Under the pieces are notes generated by a model. That model made no database searches. It was not told the DNA's origin and saw only the letters and a list, made by a program, of their open reading frames with translations. Shown here piece by piece: positions 16,089 through 23,981 of a stretch of 34,688 nt of DNA (positions are counted from its first letter, which is position 1; every line of letters starts with the position of its first letter). The position numbers were made by a program, and so were the translations under genes. Origin of the DNA: an uncultured Bacteroidales bacterium (GTDB taxonomy: Bacteria > Bacteroidota > Bacteroidia > Bacteroidales > UBA932); the NCBI GenBank assembly GCA_944326225.1, contig CALVDI010000023.1, forward strand, positions 1-34,688, given 5' to 3'.

Positions 16089-16889
16089 TTACTTGTTCTG
16101 ATATTTTACGATCATATCCACGAGGGAGATGGATGCGTCTTCCATGGAGAGGACGATGCCGTCAACTTTCGAGATAAGATAGTTGTAAAGTATCTGAAGG
16201 ATGATGGCGACGATAAGACCGCCGACGGTGGTGATAAGGGCGACTTTCATACCTCCTGCAACGAGGGTCGGGCTGATATCACCTGCTCTCTGAATCTCAT
16301 CGAATGCCTGAATCATACCGATCACAGTTCCCATGAATCCCAACATAGGTGCGACTGCGATGAAGAGGGTAATCCAGGAAAGACCTCCTTCAAGCTGTCC
16401 CATCTGGACAGAACCGTATGATGTGATGGATTTTTCAACTTCCTCAACGCCCTTGTCATATCTCAGGAGACCCTGATAGAAGATAGAGGCGACGGGTCCG
16501 CGGGTATTGCGGCATACTTCCTTAGCGGCTTCAACTCCACCGTTGTTGAGGGCATCCTCTACTCTCTTGAGGAGCTTCTCAGTGTTGGTGCTGGCGAGGT
16601 TGAGATAGATAATCCTCTCGATAGCGACAGCAAGACCGAAAACGAGACATGCGATGATGGTGGCCATGAAGCCGGCACCACCCTCGATGAAGAGTCTCTT
16701 GATTTCCTGATGCATGGGAGCCTCAGCAGGAGCAGCCTCTACAGTCTCTTCAACTACGGGCTCCTCGACAACGGCCTCGACTGTGTCTGTTCCGGCAGTA
16801 GCGAGGGAATCACCCTCCTGAGCAGATGCGTATTGTGCAGTGAAAGTCATAAGACCCATAACTGCCAAAAACATGAAGATTTTTTTCAT
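16089..16889 (-). CDS. exbB: ExbB/TolQ/MotA family proton channel protein
   Basis: A 266-residue inner-membrane protein, the channel-forming partner of ExbD. It starts with a signal peptide-like segment (about 1-24, ending YASAQ), then an acidic Ala/Glu/Val/Pro stretch (about 25-58), a first TM near 72-92, a cytoplasmic domain with helices (EKLLKRVEDALNNGGVEAA), and two TMs near 172-194 and 218-240. The family signature is clear: LSWITLFIAVAPMLGFMGTV followed by IGMIQAFD and ISPTLVAGGMKVALITTVGGL. The N-terminal signal plus acidic segment is an addition relative to E. coli ExbB, seen in other Bacteroidota members as far as I recall. First gene of the ExbB operon. Confidence 0.95.
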   Translation of the reverse strand: MKKIFMFLAVMGLMTFTAQYASAQEGDSLATAGTDTVEAVVEEPVVEETVEAAPAEAPMHQEIKRLFIEGGAGFMATIIACLVFGLAVAIERIIYLNLASTNTEKLLKRVEDALNNGGVEAAKEVCRNTRGPVASIFYQGLLRYDKGVEEVEKSITSYGSVQMGQLEGGLSWITLFIAVAPMLGFMGTVIGMIQAFDEIQRAGDISPTLVAGGMKVALITTVGGLIVAIILQILYNYLISKVDGIVLSMEDASISLVDMIVKYQNK

Positions 16890-16939
16890 ACAATTTTTGA
16901 TTAGTTATTAAACAAATTTTTAATTAAGTTTTTTCATTG

Positions 16940-17027
16940 CGGAGAGGGCGGGATTCGAACCCGCGAAGCCCTTTTGGAGCTTACGCACTTTCCAGGCGCG
17001 CGCCTTCGACCACTCGGCCACCTCTCC
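16940..17027 (-). tRNA. tRNA-Ser (anticodon GGA)
   Basis: An 88-base tRNA folds well: acceptor stem GGAGAGG (17027-17021) pairs with CCTCTCC (16947-16941) and the discriminator G is at 16940. The anticodon loop CTGGAAA (16995-16989) gives anticodon GGA at 16993-16991. A long variable arm (AAGCTCC...GGGCTTC region) is typical of serine tRNA, and the T arm GCGGGTTCGAATCCCGC is standard. CCA is not encoded. Confidence 0.97.
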
Positions 17028-17041
17028 ATGAAAATTACGGC

Positions 17042-17049
17042 CAAAATTA
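17042..17049 (-). promoter_or_regulatory. Putative -7 promoter box for tRNA-Ser
   Basis: TAATTTTG on the minus strand matches TAnnTTTG exactly and lies 14 bases before the tRNA 5' end, a normal distance for transcription starting a few bases upstream of the mature tRNA. No clear TTTG -33 box; it would fall in the end of the ansA gene. Confidence 0.45.
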
Positions 17050-17069
17050 GAAATTATTTTTCATAAAAT

Positions 17070-18110
17070 CTACACTTCTGTGAGTTCTCCTCTAATATTT
17101 TTTTTGAGTAAATCAATAATAGTCTTATTATCAGTATATTGACCTAGTAAGAAAAATAATTTGGCCACGGCGGCCTCGGTGGTGCAGTCTCCGCCTCCGG
17201 TGACACCGATGTTCTTGAGGGATTTCCCGGTTGAGTAGGCGTCCATGTCCACCCTGCCGGCCTGGCATTGGGTGATGTTCAGTACGATGAGGCCGCGGTC
17301 AATGGCTTTCCTGATGCAGTCGGTGAACCATTTGCCGGAAGGGGCGTTGCCCGAGCCGTAGGTTTCGAGAACTATTGCCCTTATGCCTCCGATACTGACC
17401 AGTGAGTCCAGCAAATCCCGTTTCATGCCCGGAATGACCTTTATAATGAGTACTGACGGATCCAGGTCGTAGACAGGCCTGAGGGGCTTGCCCCAGGTCT
17501 CGGGATAGCGGATGAAAGCGGTGTTGAACTTGATGTGGATGCCGGCCTCTGCCAGTACTGGGTAGTTTGCGGAACGGAACGCCCTGAAGTTCTCGGCTGT
17601 GTATTTGGTGGTGCGGTTGCCTCTGTAGAGCTGGCTCTCAAAGTAGATGCAGACTTCCGGAACCATCGGATGCCCGTCCTTGTCCTTGGATGCCGCTATC
17701 TCTATGGAGGAGATGAGGTTCTCCTTGCCGTCGGTGCGCAGCATCCCGATGGGAAGCTGGCTGCCGGTGAATATGACCGGCTTCTCGATGTCTCCGAGCA
17801 TGAAGCTCAGGGCGGAGGCTGAGAAGGACATGGTGTCCGTGCCGTGCAGGATGACGAAGCCGTCGTAGCTGTCGTAGTGCTCCTCGATCAGTCTTGTAAG
17901 CCTTTTCCAGAACTCTATGTCCACGTCGGAGGAGTCGATGACCGGGTCAAATGAGTAAGTGTCGATGCGGTATCCGAACTTCTTGAGCTCGGGCATCTCC
18001 TCCAGGATCTGCGAGAAGTCGAACGGCCTGAGGTCAAATGATACCGGGTCCTGTTTCATTCCTATTGTCCCGCCGGTGTACACCAGCAATATCGAAGTCT
18101 TGTCCTGCAT
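17070..18110 (-). CDS. ansA: Type I (cytoplasmic) L-asparaginase
   Basis: A 346-residue asparaginase that hydrolyses asparagine to aspartate and ammonia. Both threonine motifs are present: YTGGTIG (Thr12) and HGTDTM (Thr91, Asp92). There is no signal peptide and the length fits the cytoplasmic type I enzymes. The start at 18110 is preferred to an ATG at 18143, because it follows the tatD stop by four bases and gives the usual N-terminus just before the TGGTIG strand. The last gene of dprA-tatD-ansA. Confidence 0.95.
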   Translation of the reverse strand: MQDKTSILLVYTGGTIGMKQDPVSFDLRPFDFSQILEEMPELKKFGYRIDTYSFDPVIDSSDVDIEFWKRLTRLIEEHYDSYDGFVILHGTDTMSFSASALSFMLGDIEKPVIFTGSQLPIGMLRTDGKENLISSIEIAASKDKDGHPMVPEVCIYFESQLYRGNRTTKYTAENFRAFRSANYPVLAEAGIHIKFNTAFIRYPETWGKPLRPVYDLDPSVLIIKVIPGMKRDLLDSLVSIGGIRAIVLETYGSGNAPSGKWFTDCIRKAIDRGLIVLNITQCQAGRVDMDAYSTGKSLKNIGVTGGGDCTTEAAVAKLFFLLGQYTDNKTIIDLLKKNIRGELTEV

Positions 18111-18114
18111 AGTG

Positions 18115-18888
18115 TTATTTGATGTTGAATAGTGATTTTGCATTGTCTGTAGTGACCAGGTCCACTTCTTCCAGGGTCAGGCCTTTTATGTCGGCAAGCC
18201 TTTCGGCGATGATGCGCAGATAGGCGGACTCGTTCCGCTTTCCACGGAAAGGCACCGGGGTCAGCCATGGCGAGTCGGTCTCCAGCACTATGTCTTCCAG
18301 GGGAATCTCTTTTACCGTCCCTGCTATGCCGGCATTCTTATAGGTGAGTACGCCGCCTATGCCTACCCGGAAGTTACCGTATGTCCTTATCCTTCTGTAA
18401 GTTTCGATGCTGCCTGAGAAAGCGTGGAATACGCCTTTCATCCGGAGGCCTTCTTCCGCGAGCCTGTCCATTATGCGGAACACGGTGTCAAAGGCTTCCC
18501 TCACGTGGATGATGACGGGCAGGCCGGTCTCGGAGGCCCAGCGCATCTGGGTGAGGAAGGCCTCCTCCTGCTCGTGGATGAACTCGTCCGACCAGTGGCG
18601 GTCCAGGCCGATCTCTCCGACTGCGCACCACCCTCCCTCGGCGAGTCTGTTCTCCACAAAGTCCAGTTCCCGCTTCCAGTCCTCTTTTACGGATGTGGGG
18701 TGAAGGCCTGTGGCGACGCTGGCCCTTCCGCCCGACAGGGCCGCGGCCTCCGTCATCCGGTCGTGGACAGAAGAGTCTATGCCCGGAAAGACGAGATGCT
18801 CCACGCCGGCCTCCGATGCTCTGTCAAGAGCCCCGGCATAGTCTTCGGCGAAGGCCTCGTCGTATAGATGTGTATGTGTGTCTATCAT
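18115..18888 (-). CDS. tatD: TatD family metal-dependent DNase/hydrolase
   Basis: A 257-residue TIM-barrel metallohydrolase of the TatD family, associated with 3'-5' DNase activity and DNA repair or quality control. Metal ligands are visible: THTH at residues 4-7 (His5, His7), Glu in GEIGLDRHW, His in IIHVREAFD, His in FHAFSGS, and Asp in ETDSPWLTPV. Length is typical. Its ATG overlaps the dprA stop (ATGA), indicating translational coupling. Confidence 0.96.
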   Translation of the reverse strand: MIDTHTHLYDEAFAEDYAGALDRASEAGVEHLVFPGIDSSVHDRMTEAAALSGGRASVATGLHPTSVKEDWKRELDFVENRLAEGGWCAVGEIGLDRHWSDEFIHEQEEAFLTQMRWASETGLPVIIHVREAFDTVFRIMDRLAEEGLRMKGVFHAFSGSIETYRRIRTYGNFRVGIGGVLTYKNAGIAGTVKEIPLEDIVLETDSPWLTPVPFRGKRNESAYLRIIAERLADIKGLTLEEVDLVTTDNAKSLFNIK

Positions 18889-20000
18889 CCTCCAGTCAAG
18901 CTGTAGTTGCCGTATATGTCTGTCCTGACCGTACCGTCCAGCTCCAGTTCCGTCAGTCTGGGCAGTACTGCGGACGGATCTCCTCCCGCTTTCTCTATCA
19001 GAGAGTCGCGGTCCAGGGCAGAATCAGCGGCTAAAGCTAGTAAAATATTCCGTTTGATGTAGTCACTGCTGTCAAAGATTTTTTTGAGGTTTTTGGTATG
19101 TGCTTCTTTATCAGTGGTATCCCATCCTAGAGAATGTGCCGGTCCGGACGGAGATGCGATGATGGCGGCCGCATTTCTGTCGATAAGGGCATTGCAGCCC
19201 TCGGAGTACCGGTCGGTGATGCGGCCCGGGAGAGCCATCACCTCCCTGGAGTAGGACTGTGCGAGGGACGCGGTGATCATGCCGCCTCCCCGGGCGGCCG
19301 ACTCGATGAGCAGGACAGCGTCGGACATGCCTGCTATGATCCTGTTGCGGCGCAGGAACGTGACGGGCAGTGGGGCAGAGCCCATCGGAAAGTCGGTGAC
19401 GAGTCCTCCGTGCGGGAGCATCCTTACAGCATGACCTCTGTGTGCGGCTGGGTAGATGGTGTCCAGCCCGGTGGGCAGTACGGCGACAGTCTCAAGGCCG
19501 CAGTCCATGGCCGACAGGTGTGCGCAGATGTCTATCCCGTATGCGAGACCGCTTATGATTAGGGGCTTCGGCCTCAGCTGTGCGAAGTACTCTATAATCC
19601 TGCGGCATTGCGATCTGCCGTATTCCGTGGCCTTTCTGGTGCCTACTACGGCTACGGCACGTTCCGGATTCAGGTCTGCGCAGCCCTTGTGAAACAGTAC
19701 GGTGGGTGCGTCGGGACATTCCCTGAGTCTTGAGGGATACTCCCTGTCGCGTATATATATAATATGTATTCCGTGCTTCCTGGCCCAACGGACCTCCTCC
19801 TCGGACTTTCTGAGGTGACTGCTGTCCAGGACCGCGTCAATCAGGGGCTGGCTGTGCAGAATCCCGTACAGTTCGGCCCTGGACATGGAGAACAGTTCTC
19901 CCGGAGAGGACAGCATGTCCGTAAGGAGCCTGGCCTCGCGGCAGTGGTAATTGAATATCCTGTTTATGGCACAGGCATATACCGTCTCGTCGTATTCCAT
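18885..20000 (-). CDS. dprA: DNA-processing protein DprA (Smf)
   Basis: A 371-residue DprA, which binds single-stranded DNA entering by transformation and loads RecA. The N-terminal helical domain (about 1-75) is followed by the Rossmann-like DNA-binding core: VAVVGTRKATEYGR, LIISGLAYGIDICAH, then FLRRNRIIAGMSDAVLLIE and GGGMITASLAQSYSREVMALPGR. The C-terminal part (about 300-371) looks like a small winged-helix (DRDSLIEKAGGDPSAVLPRL). It heads the dprA-tatD-ansA unit. DprA is common in bacteria without proven competence, so transformation is not implied by this gene alone. Confidence 0.96.
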   Translation of the reverse strand: MEYDETVYACAINRIFNYHCREARLLTDMLSSPGELFSMSRAELYGILHSQPLIDAVLDSSHLRKSEEEVRWARKHGIHIIYIRDREYPSRLRECPDAPTVLFHKGCADLNPERAVAVVGTRKATEYGRSQCRRIIEYFAQLRPKPLIISGLAYGIDICAHLSAMDCGLETVAVLPTGLDTIYPAAHRGHAVRMLPHGGLVTDFPMGSAPLPVTFLRRNRIIAGMSDAVLLIESAARGGGMITASLAQSYSREVMALPGRITDRYSEGCNALIDRNAAAIIASPSGPAHSLGWDTTDKEAHTKNLKKIFDSSDYIKRNILLALAADSALDRDSLIEKAGGDPSAVLPRLTELELDGTVRTDIYGNYSLTGG

Positions 20001-20043
20001 AGACGGCGAATATAGGCGGATGCCGGTAGATATATGGGAAAAT

Positions 20044-20077
20044 AAAAAAAACGGGTGTGAATTTACCCGTTTTTTTA
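20044..20077 (-). terminator. Strong intrinsic terminator after the anti-sigma gene
   Basis: ACGGGT (20051-20056) pairs with ACCCGT (20065-20070) around an 8-base loop, and flanking A and T runs extend the stem to about 12 bp. On the minus strand the hairpin is followed by a T run. It begins seven bases after the anti-sigma-like stop at 20084 and separates this group from dprA. Confidence 0.85.
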
Positions 20078-20083
20078 AACTTT

Positions 20084-20500
20084 TCAGAATTTAAAATCGT
20101 CTCCGTACTTATTGTGGTAGTAGACGGAATCCTGTTTGTCGAAGGTATCGATGGCGAAAACTTCTTCTGAGTTTTTTCCGCCGTTGATAATCTCGTGCTG
20201 TTCCACAACATTGTTCCTGTTCCGTATGGTCTCTGCGGTGAATAGGCCGGTCCCGATGACAAGTATTATGGCGGCAGCGGCTTTAGTCCAGCCCGAGCGC
20301 AGGATCCTGAACAGCATAGTCTGCTGCTTTTCCTGCAATTCGTCACCGAACATACCTTCTCTCAGCTTGCGCATCGCATCCAGTCGATCGGCGCACTCGT
20401 GGCAATGACTGAGGTGCTCCTGTATGGCGGTCTCCTCATCAGAAGACAACTGGTTCAGGAAGTACCTGGAAAGAGTCTCTATGTCAATGTGCCTGTTCAT
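20084..20500 (-). CDS. Zinc-finger anti-sigma-like membrane protein
   Basis: A 138-residue protein with the zinc-binding anti-sigma (ZAS) pattern H-x3-C-x2-C at His29, Cys33, Cys36 (EHLSHCHECADRL), inside a short helical N-terminal domain. A single TM segment covers about residues 72-90 (AAAAIILVIGTGLF), and a short hydrophilic C-terminus (about 91-138) lies outside the membrane. ZAS proteins hold ECF sigma factors inactive at the membrane. Its start overlaps the stop of the sigma-like gene (ATGA), the classical arrangement for sigma/anti-sigma pairs. The outer part is too short for a recognisable sensor domain. Function is inferred from the motif and context. Confidence 0.7.
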   Translation of the reverse strand: MNRHIDIETLSRYFLNQLSSDEETAIQEHLSHCHECADRLDAMRKLREGMFGDELQEKQQTMLFRILRSGWTKAAAAIILVIGTGLFTAETIRNRNNVVEQHEIINGGKNSEEVFAIDTFDKQDSVYYHNKYGDDFKF

Positions 20501-21663
20501 CTGTATTGCTCCAGCATTTTGTAAAATCTCTCAAGCAAGTTGTTTTTGAGGCGTTTTGTCTCCTGACGCAGTCTGGCGCACTCTTTCGTGAGTTTTTTGC
20601 CATCGGTTATGCCGTAGTGCCTGGCGACGATTTCCTCGTATGACATCCCGTCTATATAGTGCTCGAACATCCTTCCTATCTTGTCCTCATATCCTTTGAC
20701 AAGGGTGTCATGGAGGGGATGTTCCTTATTATATAGTATTACGACGAAGTATCCTTGAACGGATTCTTTGTCCGAGTAGTCGATATAAGTGCTCAGGCTG
20801 GGGATTTGTGACGGAAAATTCTCTGGTTTTGTTATCGGGTTGTTGAAATACTTCTCATCATCCTCGGCAGTGAGCCTGTACTGTAGGGTGTCTACATCCA
20901 CAGGGGTCCTGGCTTTGCTTCGGGCAAGTTCCTTGTTCTTGTTCTTGAGTATGCCGACTGAGTAGGATATGATCGCTTTTGAGTCTACCGGTTCCTTCAG
21001 CCTGTGCTCTACCACGGCCCTGTTGACACTTATGCATGTGTCGCTCCATATGTCATGGGTGTTGTTGGCTCCGGTTATCCCTGACATCTGGTAGCAGAAT
21101 GCGTCGGTTATGGGCCTGAGTTTGGTGTAGAATTTCTCCCAGTAGAAATTGTCGTTCTCCTGCAGGCTGCCGATAATCCGGGCCTCGTCTACGGGGAAGC
21201 GCTCTCCGGCTATGCTTCCGCAGAACCGGTCCAGTTCCGAGGTGTTGCCGAAAGAAGGCATGGCCGAGAAATAAATAGTGTACAGCTCCTGAAACAATGA
21301 CGGCGGCATGGCGTAGGAGACAGTGTCCAGGTCGGGAGCCAGGAATCTGTCGGTCTCGGTTCTGGGGGATGATTCGAACGCTTTTTGGATATATGTGTTT
21401 ATCAGGGTGCGTACAAGCGTTTCAAAGTCGGGGTTGTCTATGTTGTCCCTGCAGAACGCGCTGAATCCCTTATATCTATAGTACTCTCTAAGGCAGCGGC
21501 TTTTCCACTGGGCGAAGGTCTCGTCTTCTTTCGGAGGAAATCTGGATGCCAGCAGTTCCGCCTCTTTCCGGATATCCCGTAGGAAACCGAGCCGTTTCAG
21601 GCGGTAATGCTCGCATTCCTTGGTGAGCAGCTCCAGGCTATCCTTTTTCAGGTGCTGATCCAT
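20497..21663 (-). CDS. Divergent sigma-70-like (ECF-type) factor with N-terminal extension
   Basis: A 388-residue protein with no signal peptide. Residues about 170-252 resemble sigma region 2 (FYWEKFYTKLRPITDAFCYQ, DIWSDTCISVNRAV, then ISYSVGILKNKNKELARSKA like the family's WLyrIarNrarD...R end). Residues about 325-386 resemble region 4 (MFEHYIDGMSYEEIVARHYG, then KECARLRQETKRLKNNLLE as the recognition helix and its extension). The first 160 residues are helical and unlike standard ECF factors, and the linker between the two domains is long. It starts 7 bases after galE and overlaps an anti-sigma-like gene, which supports the sigma call. It is divergent enough that it could instead be another helical regulator. 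Confidence 0.55.
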   Translation of the reverse strand: MDQHLKKDSLELLTKECEHYRLKRLGFLRDIRKEAELLASRFPPKEDETFAQWKSRCLREYYRYKGFSAFCRDNIDNPDFETLVRTLINTYIQKAFESSPRTETDRFLAPDLDTVSYAMPPSLFQELYTIYFSAMPSFGNTSELDRFCGSIAGERFPVDEARIIGSLQENDNFYWEKFYTKLRPITDAFCYQMSGITGANNTHDIWSDTCISVNRAVVEHRLKEPVDSKAIISYSVGILKNKNKELARSKARTPVDVDTLQYRLTAEDDEKYFNNPITKPENFPSQIPSLSTYIDYSDKESVQGYFVVILYNKEHPLHDTLVKGYEDKIGRMFEHYIDGMSYEEIVARHYGITDGKKLTKECARLRQETKRLKNNLLERFYKMLEQYR

Positions 21664-21670
21664 CCGCAGT

Positions 21671-22711
21671 CTATTGAATGCCTCTTACTTTTTTCTCCCA
21701 TTTCCAAGCCGAGCGCAGGACCTCGTCTATGGGGGTGCCGGCCTTCCAGCCCAGGACTTTGTTGGCTTTTTCTGGATTGGCCCATACCTTCACTATGTCT
21801 CCGGCTCTGCGGGGAGCGTAGCTGTAGGGCAGATTGACTCCGGTGGCCTGGATGAAATGATTGACCAGTTCCAGTACGGAGAGTCCGGTGCCTGTGCCTA
21901 GGTTGAAGATCTCGTATCTGTCCGAGTCCTCGACCCGCAGCATCCTGTCTACGGCGGCTACATGGGCCTTGGCCAGGTCGCAGACATAGATGTAGTCGCG
22001 GATGCAGGTGCCGTCGGGAGTAGGGTAGTCGTTTCCGAATATTCTGAGTTCCTTGCGGATGCCGGCTGCGGTCTGTGTGATGTAGGGCACGAGGTTCTGC
22101 GGTACGCCGAGGGGCATCTCGCCTATGAGGGCGGAAGGATGTGCACCTATAGGGTTGAAATATCTGAGTGCGATGACTTTGAGGGACGGGTAAGCTGTGA
22201 CGCAGTCATGGAGAATCTCCTCGCTCATCTGTTTGGTGCGTCCGTAAGGTGATGTCGCCGGCTTCACCGGAGCGTTCTCGCTTATGGGCAGGTTCTCGGG
22301 ATCCGGCTCACCGTAGACCGTGCATGAGGAAGAGAATACGATGCCTCTTCCTTGTCCGTCTCTCGTGGACAACTCTATGAGGTAGAGCAGGGAGCGCAGG
22401 TTGTTCTCGAAATATTTCAGAGGCTGCTGTACGCTTTCTCCTACGGCCTTGCAGGCGGCGAAGTGTATGGATGCGGCTATGTCGGGATATCTTTCGAATA
22501 CTTTGGCGAACTGCTCCCTGTCGCTGCAGTCCAGCTCCATGAACGGAAGCGGTCTGCCGGTTATCTGCTCTATGCCTTTCAGCATGTCGGGAGAAGAGTT
22601 TGAGAAGTTGTCTACGCCTACTACGTCGTATCCGGCGTTGATAAGTTCTACTGTTGTGTGGGAGCCTATGTATCCGGCGGCCCCTGTGACGAGTACTCTG
22701 CCTTTGCTCAT
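21671..22711 (-). CDS. galE: UDP-glucose 4-epimerase
   Basis: A 346-residue short-chain dehydrogenase-type epimerase that interconverts UDP-glucose and UDP-galactose, feeding galactose metabolism and surface polysaccharides. The NAD-binding loop is TGAAGYIGSH (Gly10, Gly13, Gly16); the catalytic Ser lies in SSSCTVYG and the YxxxK pair is Tyr156/Lys160 (SPYGRTK). The GalE-type segments IRDYIYVCDLAKAH and FNLGTGTG are present. It has a -7 box just upstream at 22731-22738 and is followed after 7 bases by the sigma-like gene. It could also act on UDP-N-acetylhexosamines. Confidence 0.96.
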   Translation of the reverse strand: MSKGRVLVTGAAGYIGSHTTVELINAGYDVVGVDNFSNSSPDMLKGIEQITGRPLPFMELDCSDREQFAKVFERYPDIAASIHFAACKAVGESVQQPLKYFENNLRSLLYLIELSTRDGQGRGIVFSSSCTVYGEPDPENLPISENAPVKPATSPYGRTKQMSEEILHDCVTAYPSLKVIALRYFNPIGAHPSALIGEMPLGVPQNLVPYITQTAAGIRKELRIFGNDYPTPDGTCIRDYIYVCDLAKAHVAAVDRMLRVEDSDRYEIFNLGTGTGLSVLELVNHFIQATGVNLPYSYAPRRAGDIVKVWANPEKANKVLGWKAGTPIDEVLRSAWKWEKKVRGIQ

Positions 22712-22730
22712 TTTCTTAAAATTTTATCTG

Positions 22731-22738
22731 CAAATATA
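22731..22738 (-). promoter_or_regulatory. Putative -7 promoter box for galE
   Basis: TATATTTG on the minus strand matches TAnnTTTG exactly, 19 bases before the galE ATG. It stands back to back with the rpiB box in a 71-base divergent gap. No clear -33 TTTG was found. Confidence 0.45.
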
Positions 22739-22749
22739 CTCATTTTTCC

Positions 22750-22757
22750 TAATTTTG
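22750..22757 (+). promoter_or_regulatory. Putative -7 promoter box for rpiB-truB-queA
   Basis: TAATTTTG on the plus strand matches TAnnTTTG exactly, 25 bases before the rpiB ATG. Its upstream region overlaps the galE -7 box, so the two promoters share DNA. No clear -33 TTTG was found. Confidence 0.45.
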
Positions 22758-22782
22758 GCGGTTATTTTAATTCTCTGTCATT

Positions 22783-23226
22783 ATGTTAGGAATAGCATCT
22801 GATCATGCGGGCTTCGAGATGAAGGAGGAGCTCAGGAAATTTCTGGTCGAGAAAGGTTATGAAGTAAAGGACTTCGGGACTTATTCTTCTGAGAGTATGG
22901 ACTATCCGGATGTGGCGCACCCTCTGGCCGAGAGTATCGAGAAGGGCGAGGTGTCGCAGGGTATCGCCCTGTGCGGCTCCGGGAACGGAATCAGTATGAC
23001 GCTGAACAAGCACCAGGGCATCAGGGCGGCTCTCTGCTGGAATGAGGAACTGGCGGCCCTGGCCCGTCAGCACAACGACGCCAATGTCCTTTCGCTTCCC
23101 GCCCGTTTCATATCCGTGGATCTGGCAAAGAGGATTGTGGAGAGGTTTCTGGAAAGTTCGTTTGAGGGAGGAAGGCACCTCAGGAGGGTCAATAAGATTC
23201 CTTGCGGTTCGCCCGTACAGCAGTAG
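22783..23226 (+). CDS. rpiB: Ribose-5-phosphate isomerase B
   Basis: A 147-residue RpiB/LacAB-family isomerase that interconverts ribulose 5-phosphate and ribose 5-phosphate in the pentose phosphate pathway. The N-terminal SDHAG (Asp7, His8), the catalytic cysteine in ALCGSGNG (Cys64) and the phosphate-binding HNDANVLSLPAR segment are all present. Length is normal. It is the first gene of a plus-strand group with truB and queA, with three bases before truB. Confidence 0.95.
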   Translation: MLGIASDHAGFEMKEELRKFLVEKGYEVKDFGTYSSESMDYPDVAHPLAESIEKGEVSQGIALCGSGNGISMTLNKHQGIRAALCWNEELAALARQHNDANVLSLPARFISVDLAKRIVERFLESSFEGGRHLRRVNKIPCGSPVQQ

Positions 23227-23229
23227 CGG

Positions 23230-23961
23230 ATGGGGACGTATTCGGTTATAGACAGGAGGACGCCGGCCGGCACTTCCCTGGCTCCGGAACTCTATCCGGA
23301 CGGTTATGTGGCTGTGATAGACAAGCCTTACGGCTGGACGTCGGCTGATGCCGTGCGCAAGATAAAGTTCGGACTGCAGAAACGCTACGGACTCAGGAAT
23401 GTGAAGGTGGGTCATGCGGGAACGCTGGATCCGCTGGCTACCGGAGTGCTTCTGATCTGTGTCGGCAAGGCCACGAAGGTCTCCGAATCCCTGCAGGCTG
23501 AGCGCAAGGAATATGTGGCGGATGTGACGTTCGGCGCGACGACGCCGTCCTTTGACAAGGAGAAGGAGGTGGATGCCGTGTATCCGTATGAGCATATAAC
23601 GCCGGAGATGATAGAGAGTGTCCTGGAGGGTATGCATGGAGAGCAGATGCAGCTGCCTCCGGTGTATTCGGCCAAATACGTGGACGGCATCAGGGCATAC
23701 GAGAAGGCCCGTCTGGGTGAGGAGGTGGAGCTGAAGGCGGCCAGGATAGTAATATACGGTACGAAGGTGATCTCTTATGATCCGCCTGTCCTCAGAGTGG
23801 CGGTTCAGTGCAGCAAGGGGACGTATGTCAGGGCATTTGCCAGGGATCTGGGTGCGGCTCTGGGCAGCGGGGCGCATCTGTCCGGTCTTGTCAGGACAGC
23901 CTCGGGCGGATTCAGCCTGGAAAACGCACTTTCAATAAGTGAATTTGAAACTTTTTACTAG
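23230..23961 (+). CDS. truB: tRNA pseudouridine(55) synthase
   Basis: A 243-residue TruB that makes pseudouridine 55 in the T loop of tRNAs. The catalytic motif is [15 protein letters not shown] with the nucleophile Asp67. Other family segments are [17 protein letters not shown] near the N-terminus, [32 protein letters not shown], and [19 protein letters not shown]. The C-terminal PUA-like extension is short, as in many TruB proteins. It sits 3 bases after rpiB and 20 before queA. Confidence 0.96.
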   Translation: MGTYSVIDRRTPAGTSLAPELYPDGYVAVIDKPYGWTSADAVRKIKFGLQKRYGLRNVKVGHAGTLDPLATGVLLICVGKATKVSESLQAERKEYVADVTFGATTPSFDKEKEVDAVYPYEHITPEMIESVLEGMHGEQMQLPPVYSAKYVDGIRAYEKARLGEEVELKAARIVIYGTKVISYDPPVLRVAVQCSKGTYVRAFARDLGAALGSGAHLSGLVRTASGGFSLENALSISEFETFY

Positions 23962-23981
23962 AAATTTCGTATAAAGGGTAT

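Noticed and set aside
16890-16939. Promoter for exbB
   Set aside because: The closest match has four bases instead of two between TA and TTTG (TAAAAATTTG), so it is not listed.
22786-23877. A 363-codon open frame on the minus strand
   Set aside because: It is antisense to rpiB and truB, both certain; the translation is Arg/His/Leu-rich and without a domain.
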